Below are positions 1-8,873 of a stretch of 44,927 nt of DNA, one piece after another (position 1 is the first letter of the stretch; each line of letters starts with the position of its first letter). Source of the DNA: a virus; the IMG/VR virus record IMGVR_UViG_3300025889_000209, positions 1 to 44,927 of that record. One strand, 5' to 3'. A program made the position numbers and the translations under genes. The notes beneath the pieces were generated by a model, which had not been told where the DNA came from, searched no databases, and saw nothing but the letters and a program-made list of their open reading frames with translations.

Positions 1-3000
1 CTGCACCATCTGCCGCAGGGGTAAAAACAATCACCTTTGACTCTCAGCAAACCATCAACGGCACCCTGTCCACCACTGGCACGGCGGGCAACCGGCGCGT
101 ATTTTTTTCGTCAGAAACCTACGGCATCTCTGTTGACCTCGTAGTCAACTCCGCTCCCAGCCTGACAGACGCAGACTTCCGGGGGCTCTATGTCAGGGGC
201 ACATCGGCCCCCATCAGCGGCACGCGCATCGGCAACCGTGGCGAGTGTAGGAACATCACGTTCGATGCGCCCAAGACGGTGTATCTAAATTTATCAAGCG
301 GCAGTTGGTCGGGCAACGCATGGGCATCCAGTTCGGGCGGGACTCCAAACACCAATAATTTTCCATTGCCGCAAGACACCGCTGTAGTTAATAACAGCAG
401 TGCGGGATTGTCGCTGACTTTGGATACTGCTATTGGTTGGCTGCCTACGGTTGATATGTCGGCAAGAACAACAGTTATGACTGTGGCAGTTAATGCCAAT
501 GCTGTTTATGGCAATTGGACCAACGGTTCTGGAGTTTCTTTTACCGGAACAGGCACACTTAGTTTTCAGGGCGGTGGCACCCAGACTATTACCAGCGCTG
601 GCAGAACATTTTCTTGCCCCATCACTATCAACACGTTTGGTGGAACGGTACAGCTTGCTGATGCGTTGAGCATTAATGCGCAAAACATAACAATTAACAA
701 TGGCACTTTTACTACAGCGAACTATGCGGTAACTGCTGCGGCATTTTCATCCAATAACACCAACGTCCGAACGGTAAATCTTGGCTCAAGTACTGTAACG
801 CTAAGTACAAACGGAACATCCATAAACTTTACTGGGACTAACTTTACATTTAATGCCGGAACGTCACAAATACTACTTACGGGAGCTCCAACAATGGTGG
901 GGGGCGGACTTACATTTTATAATGTATCAGTAACATTTACTGGCGCCTCTGGAACCGTCCCTTATATTTCTGATCAAAATACATTTAATAATTTATCAAT
1001 TTCCCCAAGAGCAACAGATGCTATTAGATTCTTTTATTTCTTTAATAATCAAACAATCAATGGAACTTTAACTTGCGCCGGAGCAACCCCAACACGCCGT
1101 ATTTTTTTATATTCAAATACATTGGGTAGTCAGCGCACTTTAACAGTCAATAGCCTATCTGCCACAGACTGCGATTTTCAAGATATTAACCTTGCCGGGG
1201 CTGCGGCGGGCTCTTCTCCCACACGCGCTGGAGACTGTGGCAACAACACAGGCATCACATTTCCCGCAGCCAAGACAGTGTATTGGAACCTTGCCGGGGC
1301 GCAGAACTGGAGCGCTACGGGATGGGCCACATCATCCGGGGGCTCCCCGGCAGTCAACAACTTTCCGTTGGCACAAGACACGGCAGTGTTTGATAACACG
1401 GGGAGTGTGACGGGGACGATTACTATCGACCAAAACTGGAACATCGGCACGTTCGACGCATCAAACCGTACCAGCGCAATGACGCTGAGTACCAGCACTA
1501 ACAACCCGGTGGTCTACGGAGATTGGAAGTTTGGTACGGGGGTGACATCTTCCAGCACCACGGGCACGTTGGTTTTTAGCAAAAATGGCACTCAAACCAT
1601 CACCAGCAATGGTGTTCAGTTTGGCTGTCCCGTTACAGCCCTCCATCCCTCAGTTACCGTCCAACTTGCTGACGCAATATCTCTAAACTCCGCTAGACAG
1701 TTAGCCGTAGGTAGCGGAGCCACGTTTGATGCTGTTACATACAACGTAACGGCAGGCTCCTATTCTGTGGCATTAACTGGCGGTACCACAAAAATGGGGT
1801 CTGGCACATGGACATTGTCAGGCACAGGGATAGTTTGGAACTTATCCAATGGTGCGCCAATTCTGATTGCCGGTACATCCACCATTGTTCTTTCGGACAC
1901 CTCTACGACGGCAAGGACTTTTGCTAGTGGCGCCCTGTATTACAACAAGCTAACGATTGGCGGGGCCACGGGCACATCCACGTTAACCCTTACTGGGGCA
2001 AGCATTTTTGGCGAGTTGGCGTCTACCAAAACAGTAGCGCACACCATCACGATGCCGTCTAATACAACAACGACGGTTGGCAAGTGGTCCATCACGGGTA
2101 CGGCAGGCAACGTAGTTACGCTAGCCCCATCCACTGCCGCCACCACGTACACACTTTCCATAGCTGGCCCTGCTAACACCGGCATCGACTACCTGTCGAT
2201 CAGCTACTGCGCAGTCTCCACCACCAGCCCCGGGGAGTTCTATGTCGGTGTAAACAGCACCAACACCGCTGGCAACACACGGGTTATATTCACGGCCACC
2301 CCTGCCCCTCGCACTCTCTACTGGGTAGGCGGCACGGGCAACTGGTCTGATACGGCACGGTGGTCAACATCCTCTGGTGGTGGTTCGGGTGCGGCCATCC
2401 CGACATCTCTAGATGCAGTTATCTTCAACTCCGCATCCAACGCCACAGCCTACACAGCCACCGTTGACGCAGGTGTGACGATTGCCCGGTGCGCATCGTT
2501 TACCATGGCTGGCCCTGCCGCAGGCAACGTGACGTTTGCCGGTACTGTGGGTATTGCCTTCCACGGCAACGTGAGCTTTGCTGCAACAGGCATTACCCGG
2601 ACGTACACAGGAGCGATGACTTTAGCGGGCAATAGCACTTATACATTTACAACCAATGGTGTTGGATTTGCAAGTGCAACCATCTTTACTGTAAACGGGC
2701 CGTTTGCGGCTTGGACGCTTGGCAGTGCTCTTAGCCAAGTACAATTTGTAATGGTATGCGGCACATTTTCAACAAACAATTTTGCTCTTGGAGTTGTAGG
2801 GTTTGGTGATAGCGGGTCAAACATTTATACTATATCGCTTGGCTCTAGTACTGTAACATTGGGGGGAGGAAATCTTTCATTTATAAGCAATAATAGAATA
2901 TTTAATGCAAATACTTCTACTATTCTTATGAATGGATCAAACCAATTTGTTTTGGGTAGTAATACGTACTGGAATTTAACATGGGTTGGTGGCACGCCAT

Positions 3001-6000
3001 TCCAATCGTGCGGTTTTAGTGGGTCAAATGTATTTAATAATCTGACTATCAACAATCCATTTAACCCCGGCATAAAACCTTATTCACTTGGTGGAAATCA
3101 GACAATTACAACACTGGCTCTCAACGCGGGTACCGCCTCGGCTTATCGCGCATTTCTAGCGTCTGATACGCTAGGAACAGCCCGCACATTGACAGTTGGA
3201 ACATTGACCGCTGGCGCTGCGGATTTTGATTTCCGAGACATCACTATCGCTGGCGCAGCGGCCCCGATTTCAGGCACACGACTTGGCGATGCGAAGGGCA
3301 ACTCCGGCATTACGTTCCCGGCAGCGAAGACGGTCTACTGGGCGGTGAACTCCGCCAACTGGGGCGCAACAGGTAATGGTTCTTGGACGGATGTGTCTGG
3401 GAACCCCGCAGTTGCTACTCAGTTCCCCCTCCCCCAAGACACCGCCTACATCCCGTTTGCCACGCCCACCAGCGGCAGCACCATCACGGTCAACGCCAAC
3501 TACAACATTGGCACGGTAGAGATGAGCAACCGTAACGGCAGTGCGCTGGTTACGTTGGCAACGGGCACGACAACACCGACGATCTATGGCAACTGGATCA
3601 ACGGGACGGGGACGACGCTGTCGGGTACGCAGACGCTGACATTTGCGGGACGGGGCAGCCAGCAGCTTACTAGCGCGGGGAGGACATTTACACAGCTTTT
3701 TGCAATTAGTACACCCGGCGGGTCGGTAACGCTGCAAGATGCGCTGTCTATAAATAGTAACGTCACAGGTCAAATTACACTAAATTCCGGAACCTTTGAC
3801 GCCGCAACTTACAACGTCACATTTGTCAGTACCGCAAGCTATAACGCAGTTGTATCTTCAACAACATCAACCAGAACCCTTGCATTTGGTAGTGGAACGT
3901 GGACGGTTGGAGGCTCGCCTGTTTCTATAACTTCTACTACAAATTTAACCGTTACAGGAACCGCGACAGTAAATGCAACGGGTGCCGCTGCCAAGACATT
4001 TGCAGGCGGCGGCATCTCCTACTCCGGCATCACCCTGAACCAAGGCGGCGCGGGCGCGTTGACCATCACTGGCAACAACACCTTCAAGACAATCACCAAC
4101 ACGTACAGCGCCACGGGCGCTACGTCAATCGCGCTTGGCAGCACTACCACAACGCTAACCGATCCTTGGACTGCCACGGGCGCGGCGGGTAGAGTTCTGA
4201 CTGTTAGTGGGTCTCAGGCCAACCTTGTTTACACCGGCGCAGGAGTAGCCGCAAGCACGGTTGATTACTTGTCCATCTCTAGCGTCCGCGCTTACCCACT
4301 TGTTGATGAATGGTACGCAGGGGCCAACTCCACCAACGGCGGAACTCTAGGCTGGTACTTCGTCGCCGCAGGCGGCACGGTCTACGCTGCGACCATTACT
4401 GAGACGGGTACTGGCTCCGACTCTATCCTTGCCCGGGCAATCTTCAACAGCATCATCTCCGAGACCGGCACCGGCACGGACTCCATCAGCGCTGCTCTTG
4501 GTGGGATCACCTACCTTGGCACTATTGAAGAGCTTGCCACTGGCTCTGACGCTGTTCTGGCTCGGGCTATCTTCCGGGCATCGCTGGCTGAGTCTGGTAC
4601 AGGCACCGACACCATCTCCGCACGGTCTGCGTTTGGTACTGCGATCCTTGAGTCCGCAACCATTGCCGACACTAACCTTGCCCGGCTGATCGCCCGCGCT
4701 ACGCTGGCAGAGACCGCCACAATCACCGACGCGAATGTTGGACGCATCAGCTTCCCTACGGTCATCAGTGAAACAGCCTCTGGCTCCGATACCGACGCTG
4801 CCAGCCTGACTGTTAATCCTGCGATCTCTGAGACTGCCACGGGTACGGATGCTGTTTCTGCCCGGGCGATTTTCCTTGCTGCGGTTGCTGAGTCCGGCAC
4901 GATCACAGACCTGATCTCCGCAATTAAAGGGTACTTCGTTGCCATCCTTGAGAGCGCTACTGGCACGGACACCTTCTCTGCCAAGTACACCACCCTGCCC
5001 AGCGTCTCCGAGACTGCCGCCATCACCGACGCCAACGTCGGATTCATCAGTTTCCCCACGACGATTTCCGAGACCGCAACCGGGACGGATACTGACTCCG
5101 CCCAGTACATCACCCGGCCCAGCATTGCTGAGTCCGCTACCGGTACTGAAACTGTCTCTACCCTCTACAGCACCAACCCCAGCGTTGCCGAGTCTGCTAC
5201 CGGTACTGAGACCGTCAGCCCGCGCTATATCGCCAATCCCAGCATCGTGGAGTCTGCGTCCATCACTGACGCAGTGGCTGCCCGGTACATCGCCCTGCCC
5301 AGCATCTTTGAGTCTGCCTCCGGGTCGGACATCATCGTTGGTGGCCTGCGCTTCATAGGCGTTATTGCAGAGTCCGCCACGGGTACTGAGACTGTTGCCG
5401 CCCGGTACATCACCAACCCATTCATCGCAGAGACGGCCACCGGCTCTGATACAGACGCAGCCAGACTGTCTGCCGCAGGGATCATCTCCGAGACCGCAAC
5501 CGGCACCGAGGCCATCACCGCTCGGGCCACGTTTAAATCAGATATTGCCGAGTACTCATCAGTCGTTGAGATTGTCCGGGCGTTCTTCACCGCTGCCGCT
5601 CAGGTCAGCGAGCTTGCCACGGGTACGGATCAGGTCAGTGCCTTGCGTGCGTTGGCTGCGGCGGTTGCTGAGACGGCCACGGTCACAGACAGCCTGTCCG
5701 CCCGGGCGGTGTTTATCGGGCTGCTCCAAGAGGCTGCCACGGTTCAAGATGCTGTAAACGCCCCTGGCTCGACCTACAACATCCTGATGCAGGAGCTTGC
5801 ACAGGCGCAGGACGCAATCACCGCGCAGGCCATCTTCCCGGCTTCTCTGGCCGAGACCGCCACCGGCACCGAGACCAACAGCGCGGCGTTCATCCCGTTG
5901 GCAACAATCACGGAGACGGCCACGATCACGGACGCAGCGAGCGCTCTTCAAGCGTTTGCCGCCAGCATTTTCGAGACCTCCGCAGCCGCAGACTCAGTGC

Positions 6001-6530
6001 TGGTTGCTCCGTCCATCTTCAACGCCATCGCGGTTGCCTCTGCCACAGCCCTAGACAATTTAAACGCCCCGGGCAGCATCTACAACGTCACTATCCCCGA
6101 GAGCGCCACACTGTCCGACAGCGTGATCGGGGCGTTCCTGTGGAACCTGATTGACGACTCCCAGCCGGAAAGCTGGCAGAACGTGCTGGACGCACAGTCT
6201 GTTACTTGGAGCGCCATAAATGCCAGCCAGACTGCGGGCTGGGGGGAAGTTGATAGTGCGCAGGCTACCTCATGGGGTAACGCAGACTCTGCTCAGGCCC
6301 CGGGCTGGCAAGACGCGCAGACCTCCCAAACTGGAACTTGGAACGCCGTAGATGACTCCCAGAGCGTTAACTGGCAAAATGTGGTAAATGAGCAGCCTGA
6401 TGGCTGGAACGCTGTAAACGCCAGCCAGACCGCCGGGTGGGGGAACACGGGCAACGCTCAATCCGGGACATGGAACAACATTGACGACGACGAAGACCCG
6501 GACTGGGTAAATATCCCGACATTAAATTAG
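1..6530 (+). CDS. Giant repeat-built tail fibre/adhesin-like virion protein, 5' end outside window
   Basis: The reading frame is open from the left edge (first full codon at base 3), so the protein is longer than the ~2175 residues seen here. The first ATG in the window, at 279, lies inside a repeat module and is not a credible start. Three repeat classes are visible: about four ~340-residue modules, each opening with a KTVYW-like motif followed by SSGG and NNFPLPQDTA motifs (near bases 267, 1268, 2304 and 3322); about 29 copies of a ~20-residue repeat resembling ESATGTDTVSAR (about 4390-6120); and eleven 11-residue Trp/Gln repeats at the C-terminus. Ser/Thr/Asn/Gly-rich composition and predicted beta-structure fit a long fibre or surface adhesin. 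Position beside the lysis genes and other tail genes supports a host-contact role. The family is not recognised, so the function is inferred. Confidence 0.9.
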   Translation, partial: APSAAGVKTITFDSQQTINGTLSTTGTAGNRRVFFSSETYGISVDLVVNSAPSLTDADFRGLYVRGTSAPISGTRIGNRGECRNITFDAPKTVYLNLSSGSWSGNAWASSSGGTPNTNNFPLPQDTAVVNNSSAGLSLTLDTAIGWLPTVDMSARTTVMTVAVNANAVYGNWTNGSGVSFTGTGTLSFQGGGTQTITSAGRTFSCPITINTFGGTVQLADALSINAQNITINNGTFTTANYAVTAAAFSSNNTNVRTVNLGSSTVTLSTNGTSINFTGTNFTFNAGTSQILLTGAPTMVGGGLTFYNVSVTFTGASGTVPYISDQNTFNNLSISPRATDAIRFFYFFNNQTINGTLTCAGATPTRRIFLYSNTLGSQRTLTVNSLSATDCDFQDINLAGAAAGSSPTRAGDCGNNTGITFPAAKTVYWNLAGAQNWSATGWATSSGGSPAVNNFPLAQDTAVFDNTGSVTGTITIDQNWNIGTFDASNRTSAMTLSTSTNNPVVYGDWKFGTGVTSSSTTGTLVFSKNGTQTITSNGVQFGCPVTALHPSVTVQLADAISLNSARQLAVGSGATFDAVTYNVTAGSYSVALTGGTTKMGSGTWTLSGTGIVWNLSNGAPILIAGTSTIVLSDTSTTARTFASGALYYNKLTIGGATGTSTLTLTGASIFGELASTKTVAHTITMPSNTTTTVGKWSITGTAGNVVTLAPSTAATTYTLSIAGPANTGIDYLSISYCAVSTTSPGEFYVGVNSTNTAGNTRVIFTATPAPRTLYWVGGTGNWSDTARWSTSSGGGSGAAIPTSLDAVIFNSASNATAYTATVDAGVTIARCASFTMAGPAAGNVTFAGTVGIAFHGNVSFAATGITRTYTGAMTLAGNSTYTFTTNGVGFASATIFTVNGPFAAWTLGSALSQVQFVMVCGTFSTNNFALGVVGFGDSGSNIYTISLGSSTVTLGGGNLSFISNNRIFNANTSTILMNGSNQFVLGSNTYWNLTWVGGTPFQSCGFSGSNVFNNLTINNPFNPGIKPYSLGGNQTITTLALNAGTASAYRAFLASDTLGTARTLTVGTLTAGAADFDFRDITIAGAAAPISGTRLGDAKGNSGITFPAAKTVYWAVNSANWGATGNGSWTDVSGNPAVATQFPLPQDTAYIPFATPTSGSTITVNANYNIGTVEMSNRNGSALVTLATGTTTPTIYGNWINGTGTTLSGTQTLTFAGRGSQQLTSAGRTFTQLFAISTPGGSVTLQDALSINSNVTGQITLNSGTFDAATYNVTFVSTASYNAVVSSTTSTRTLAFGSGTWTVGGSPVSITSTTNLTVTGTATVNATGAAAKTFAGGGISYSGITLNQGGAGALTITGNNTFKTITNTYSATGATSIALGSTTTTLTDPWTATGAAGRVLTVSGSQANLVYTGAGVAASTVDYLSISSVRAYPLVDEWYAGANSTNGGTLGWYFVAAGGTVYAATITETGTGSDSILARAIFNSIISETGTGTDSISAALGGITYLGTIEELATGSDAVLARAIFRASLAESGTGTDTISARSAFGTAILESATIADTNLARLIARATLAETATITDANVGRISFPTVISETASGSDTDAASLTVNPAISETATGTDAVSARAIFLAAVAESGTITDLISAIKGYFVAILESATGTDTFSAKYTTLPSVSETAAITDANVGFISFPTTISETATGTDTDSAQYITRPSIAESATGTETVSTLYSTNPSVAESATGTETVSPRYIANPSIVESASITDAVAARYIALPSIFESASGSDIIVGGLRFIGVIAESATGTETVAARYITNPFIAETATGSDTDAARLSAAGIISETATGTEAITARATFKSDIAEYSSVVEIVRAFFTAAAQVSELATGTDQVSALRALAAAVAETATVTDSLSARAVFIGLLQEAATVQDAVNAPGSTYNILMQELAQAQDAITAQAIFPASLAETATGTETNSAAFIPLATITETATITDAASALQAFAASIFETSAAADSVLVAPSIFNAIAVASATALDNLNAPGSIYNVTIPESATLSDSVIGAFLWNLIDDSQPESWQNVLDAQSVTWSAINASQTAGWGEVDSAQATSWGNADSAQAPGWQDAQTSQTGTWNAVDDSQSVNWQNVVNEQPDGWNAVNASQTAGWGNTGNAQSGTWNNIDDDEDPDWVNIPTLN
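267..4370 (+). repeat. Four ~340-residue tandem modules in the fibre protein
   Basis: Each module opens with a KTVYW/RTLYW motif, then a W-S-x-x-x-W segment, SSGG, and usually NNFPLPQDTA, and ends near a TRxGDxxGNxGITFPAAK-like segment. Openings near 267, 1268, 2304 and 3322 give a period of about 1000-1036 bases. The modules are clearly related but diverged, so this is an old tandem duplication within a protein and not a recent DNA repeat. Confidence 0.8.
4390..6120 (+). repeat. About 29 copies of a ~20-residue E-[ST]-A-T-G-T-D repeat
   Basis: The translated stretch is a run of short units built around SETATGTD/AESATGTE followed by hydrophobic residues such as VSARYITNPSI. I count about 29 units of roughly 20 residues. 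The regular spacing suggests a stacked beta-structure forming a shaft. The same regularity generates long open frames on the other strand (for example 4511-5125), which I treat as shadows. Confidence 0.8.
6153..6515 (+). repeat. Eleven perfect-length 11-residue Trp/Gln repeats at the fibre C-terminus
   Basis: Eleven consecutive units of exactly 33 bases follow the pattern x-x-[SAE]-[QE]-x-x-x-W-x-x-[VIAT], for example DDSQPESWQNV and NASQTAGWGEV, and only PTLN and the stop codon follow. The unit length never varies although the sequence does, so the 11-residue register is under selection. Confidence 0.9.
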
Positions 6531-6552
6531 TTAGTTGTCAAATACGTAGATC

Positions 6553-7023
6553 ATGATAATGATTGATCCAATAGCCGCCCTCGAAGCCGTTAACAAAGCG
6601 GTGAAGATGGTGAAGATGGCCAGCAAAACTGCCAATGATGTTGCGCAGCTGGGTCCGCTATTGGGAAATTATTTTGATGCCAAGGCCACAGCAACAAAAG
6701 CGGCCAGGCAAGCAAAGAAGAAAGGCGGCTCCAATTTAGGGGCCGCGATGCAAATTGAGATGGCGCTCAAAGCGCAGGCGGACTTCGAACGGGAAGTGCA
6801 GGGGCTATTCTTCTCCAGCAACAACATGGACATCTGGCACCAAATTAAAAAAAGGGAAGCCGAGTTAAATGCCGAGGACAAGGCGGAAGCGGAGAGGGAG
6901 AAGATTGCCGAGATCAAGCGTAAGCGCGAGATGCAGGACATGAAGGAGCTTGGGCTTGCGGTTGTTATTTCCGCAATCTTGCTGGGTGGGTTGGGTTGGT
7001 TAATGATCAAGATAATGTTCTAA
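6553..7023 (+). CDS. Small phage protein with C-terminal membrane anchor
   Basis: 156 residues. The N-terminal ~120 residues are helical and rich in Ala, Lys and Glu, with a strongly charged stretch (about 95-128) likely to be a coiled coil. A hydrophobic segment at about 134-154 (LAVVISAILLGGLGWLMIKI) looks like one transmembrane helix with the tail ending almost at once. The gene follows the fibre gene by 22 bases and opens the run of small membrane genes that leads to the lysis cassette. ATG at 6553 is used; ATG at 6559 is equally possible and neither has a clear ribosome binding site. Structural or lysis accessory roles are both possible. The family is not recognised. Confidence 0.75.
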   Translation: MIMIDPIAALEAVNKAVKMVKMASKTANDVAQLGPLLGNYFDAKATATKAARQAKKKGGSNLGAAMQIEMALKAQADFEREVQGLFFSSNNMDIWHQIKKREAELNAEDKAEAEREKIAEIKRKREMQDMKELGLAVVISAILLGGLGWLMIKIMF

Positions 7024-7030
7024 CCATGAC

Positions 7031-7204
7031 ATGCCACGCAAACCCGTTGACATTCACTTGGTCCTTATCGACGCAATGGAGAAGTGGATCAAAGTCATCT
7101 GCTACCTCATATTTATCAATTACGCTTTTGACTTCATCATCACCCTGCCACCGGACATCGCGAACAGGATTTTTGCCATGATCTTTCAAAAGCTAGGCAT
7201 ATGA
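7031..7204 (+). CDS. 57-residue membrane protein
   Basis: A short gene starting at ATG 7031, seven bases after the previous stop. It begins MPRKPVDIHLVLIDAMEKW and then has a hydrophobic stretch (about 20-40, with VICYLIFINYAFDFIITL) that can span the membrane once. Its stop overlaps the ATG of the lipoprotein gene at 7201 (ATGA), which implies translational coupling and supports it as real. It lies in the pre-lysis cluster and could be a small holin or antiholin-like protein, but nothing in the sequence settles that. The frame is well packed between its neighbours. Confidence 0.65.
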   Translation: MPRKPVDIHLVLIDAMEKWIKVICYLIFINYAFDFIITLPPDIANRIFAMIFQKLGI

Positions 7205-7410
7205 AGTACACGCTCCTTGCTGTCATGCTGCTCCTCGCTGGATGCGAAGATCAGTACCGTTACCCGTGCCAAAACCCGGATAACTTCCAGAAACTTGAGT
7301 GCCAGAAACCCAAGTGCCTGTTCACCCAAATGTGCCCCGAGTACATGGTTGCCCCTGTGTTGGAGAAACAAATAAATGCCGAACAACCAGCCTCCGCGCC
7401 TAAGCGGTGA
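7201..7410 (+). CDS. Small lipoprotein
   Basis: 69 residues. A Lys-positive start, a hydrophobic core and a lipobox LLAGC place the lipidated cysteine at residue 15, so the mature protein is a ~55-residue lipoprotein. It carries five more cysteines (in YPCQNP, LECQKPKCLF and QMCPEY), which suggests disulfide bonds in the periplasm. It is coupled to the previous gene by an ATGA overlap and overlaps the next one by 35 bases. The distance from Rz means it is not the o-spanin, which is found at 8066. Membrane, lysis or superinfection-exclusion roles are possible; none is shown. Confidence 0.75.
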   Translation: MKYTLLAVMLLLAGCEDQYRYPCQNPDNFQKLECQKPKCLFTQMCPEYMVAPVLEKQINAEQPASAPKR

Positions 7411-7861
7411 CGAAATTGAAGTCCGCATCTGGGCTTTTGTTGTCGTCACAGTCACGCTAATTCTTGGCTTCATCGTCATCATGCTGCTCTACAGCGTGAC
7501 GTTCGTGACTCAGCCGATCAAGGCCATGGCGCCTATCGACCAGGCGTACACGAAGATGCTTAACGATATCGTGCTGCTCATTGTGGGCGGCATCGGTGGC
7601 GTGATGACCAAGCGAGCGGCCAGGGCGGTTGCTAACGCAGTCTCCCCAGAACCCCCAAAGCCCCCGGCACCGACCGCATCCGGCCCTGCTCCGACTGCCC
7701 CCATCGACCCCCTGCCTAACTTCAACTGGATGGGGTTTGTTAACCCGCAGCTAGACGAAACCTGGGTGCCGCCCCCACCGCCTACGACGGCGCCGGACTA
7801 CATCCCGCCAGAAGCTGAGGAGATTGCCCAAGAGCGGGCGGCAGCAAAAGGAGCGGCATGA
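7376..7861 (+). CDS. Two-helix membrane protein, holin candidate
   Basis: 161 residues. Two hydrophobic segments are visible: about 18-46 (AFVVVTVTLILGFIVIMLLY) and about 62-80 (MLNDIVLLIVGGIGGVMT). A basic patch, then a Pro-rich C-terminal half (PPKPPAPTASGPAPTAP) and an acidic end follow. The gene directly precedes Rz/Rz1 and a GH19 endolysin, which is the usual place for a holin. The long proline-rich tail is unusual for a holin, and membrane anchoring of a virion protein remains an alternative. The start at 7376 overlaps the lipoprotein gene by 35 bases; the stop overlaps the next ATG. Confidence 0.75.
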   Translation: MPNNQPPRLSGDEIEVRIWAFVVVTVTLILGFIVIMLLYSVTFVTQPIKAMAPIDQAYTKMLNDIVLLIVGGIGGVMTKRAARAVANAVSPEPPKPPAPTASGPAPTAPIDPLPNFNWMGFVNPQLDETWVPPPPPTTAPDYIPPEAEEIAQERAAAKGAA

Positions 7862-8334
7862 TGATGCTGTTTAACCCGTGGGTTATTGTTGGACTGATTT
7901 CGGCGTTGGCCGCCGTGTTTACCTACGGGCACCATGTCGGATGGACGTCCCGGGATGACGAAGTAAAGCTGGAAATTGCAGCCGCCAACGAAACGGCCCG
8001 CAACGTCGAAAAGTTCATGAACGAGAAGTTGAACAAACAAGCTGAACAACTCAAAAAGGCCAACAATGAAATTGCTCAAAAGACTGGTGCTCTGTCTGCT
8101 GCCAATGCTGCTGGTCGGCTGCGGCTCCCTACGCAAGCCTGTCCCACCCTACCAGCCGCCCCAGATGCCCCCGCTCCCAGCGGAGATAGCGGAGAAAGAG
8201 CCAGTGACATTGAGCGACAGACTATCGAAGCTCTTATCGCCATCGCAGCCGACGGCGACCGCGCAGCCGCCAAAGCAAACGCCTGCATCGACGCCTACGA
8301 AGCCGTCAGAAAACAAATAAATGGGGGGCGCTAG
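7858..8334 (+). CDS. Rz: Rz-like inner-membrane spanin (i-spanin)
   Basis: 158 residues. An N-terminal membrane segment (about 5-26, PWVIVGLISALAAVFTYG) is followed by a long charged helical region (about 35-80) with coiled-coil character, and a C-terminal periplasmic part with two cysteines. This is the Rz layout: anchored in the inner membrane, reaching across the periplasm and binding the outer-membrane Rz1 so the outer membrane is disrupted at the last step of lysis. The call is secured by the Rz1-like lipoprotein gene nested in the +1 frame. The start overlaps the upstream gene (ATGATG at 7858), so translation is coupled. Confidence 0.85.
   Translation: MMMLFNPWVIVGLISALAAVFTYGHHVGWTSRDDEVKLEIAAANETARNVEKFMNEKLNKQAEQLKKANNEIAQKTGALSAANAAGRLRLPTQACPTLPAAPDAPAPSGDSGERASDIERQTIEALIAIAADGDRAAAKANACIDAYEAVRKQINGGR
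8066..8320 (+). CDS. Rz1: Rz1-like outer-membrane spanin lipoprotein, nested within Rz
   Basis: 84 residues, wholly inside the i-spanin gene in another frame, as in lambda Rz/Rz1. It has a signal peptide with lipobox LLVGC (lipidated cysteine at residue 19) and a proline-rich mature part (KPVPPYQPPQMPPLPAEI), both diagnostic of o-spanins. After export and lipidation it sits on the inner leaflet of the outer membrane and binds the C-terminus of the i-spanin. Full nesting means every substitution here affects two proteins. Confidence 0.88.
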   Translation: MKLLKRLVLCLLPMLLVGCGSLRKPVPPYQPPQMPPLPAEIAEKEPVTLSDRLSKLLSPSQPTATAQPPKQTPASTPTKPSENK

Positions 8335-8785
8335 GGTGATGAACCGCCTTGGCTGCAACATACGCGGCATGGGCTTCTTCTGCGGTGTTGAAGTACCCAA
8401 GATGGATGCGCCGACGATCTACGGTGATGGCCGCACACCACTTTTTGGTTTGCTTCGGTTTGGTTACGCCCAGCAAGCCACACGATTTATTTTGGCAGTT
8501 CGCGAATTTTTTATTGTGGCTGTTGATGCGATGGTCAACAAGACGCAAGTTTTCAATTCGGTTGTCCGTTTTAGTGCCGTTAATGTGGTCAATGACTCCA
8601 TCCGGCTTTACTCCATAGACAATTTGCCAAGCAAGCCGATGCGCATAGTGAAGTTTCCTGCTAACCCGGATGACGATGTATCCATCCTTACTTGTTGTAG
8701 TGATGGCTTGGCCCGGTCGTTTGGCGCGAAAAAACAAACCCGTGGCACGCTGGTACTCCAGTCCGCTAAAATCAATCTCGCTCAT
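8306..8785 (-). CDS. HNH-AP2 endonuclease, homing-type
   Basis: 159 residues on the strand opposite to its neighbours. The start at 8785 has a strong ribosome binding site (AAGGGGAG about 7 bases upstream); the frame could extend to 8857 but without such a site. The HNH core includes H49 (YAHRLAW), H67 (VIDHING) and Asn residues in the DNRIENL segment. From about residue 103 an AP2-type DNA-binding domain follows (GLLGVTKPKQTKKWCAA, then HLGYFNTAEEAHAAY). This combination is typical of free-standing phage homing endonucleases. It lies between the spanins and the endolysin, and its 3' end overlaps the ends of Rz and Rz1, as expected of a selfish insertion. Confidence 0.88.
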   Translation of the reverse strand: MSEIDFSGLEYQRATGLFFRAKRPGQAITTTSKDGYIVIRVSRKLHYAHRLAWQIVYGVKPDGVIDHINGTKTDNRIENLRLVDHRINSHNKKFANCQNKSCGLLGVTKPKQTKKWCAAITVDRRRIHLGYFNTAEEAHAAYVAAKAVHHPSAPHLFVF

Positions 8786-8873
8786 GCTGTTGCTCCCCTT
8801 TTGCAATGGTCTGAGAAGTGGCGGCTCGGTGTTGGTAGCACCGGGCCGTTGCGCCATTATAGGAGCTTAAGCC

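Noticed and set aside
4511-5125. 204-codon minus-strand frame opposite the fibre repeats
   Set aside because: It mirrors the ~20-residue repeat of the plus-strand protein, with a repetitive Val/Ser/Pro composition and no ribosome binding site; a shadow.
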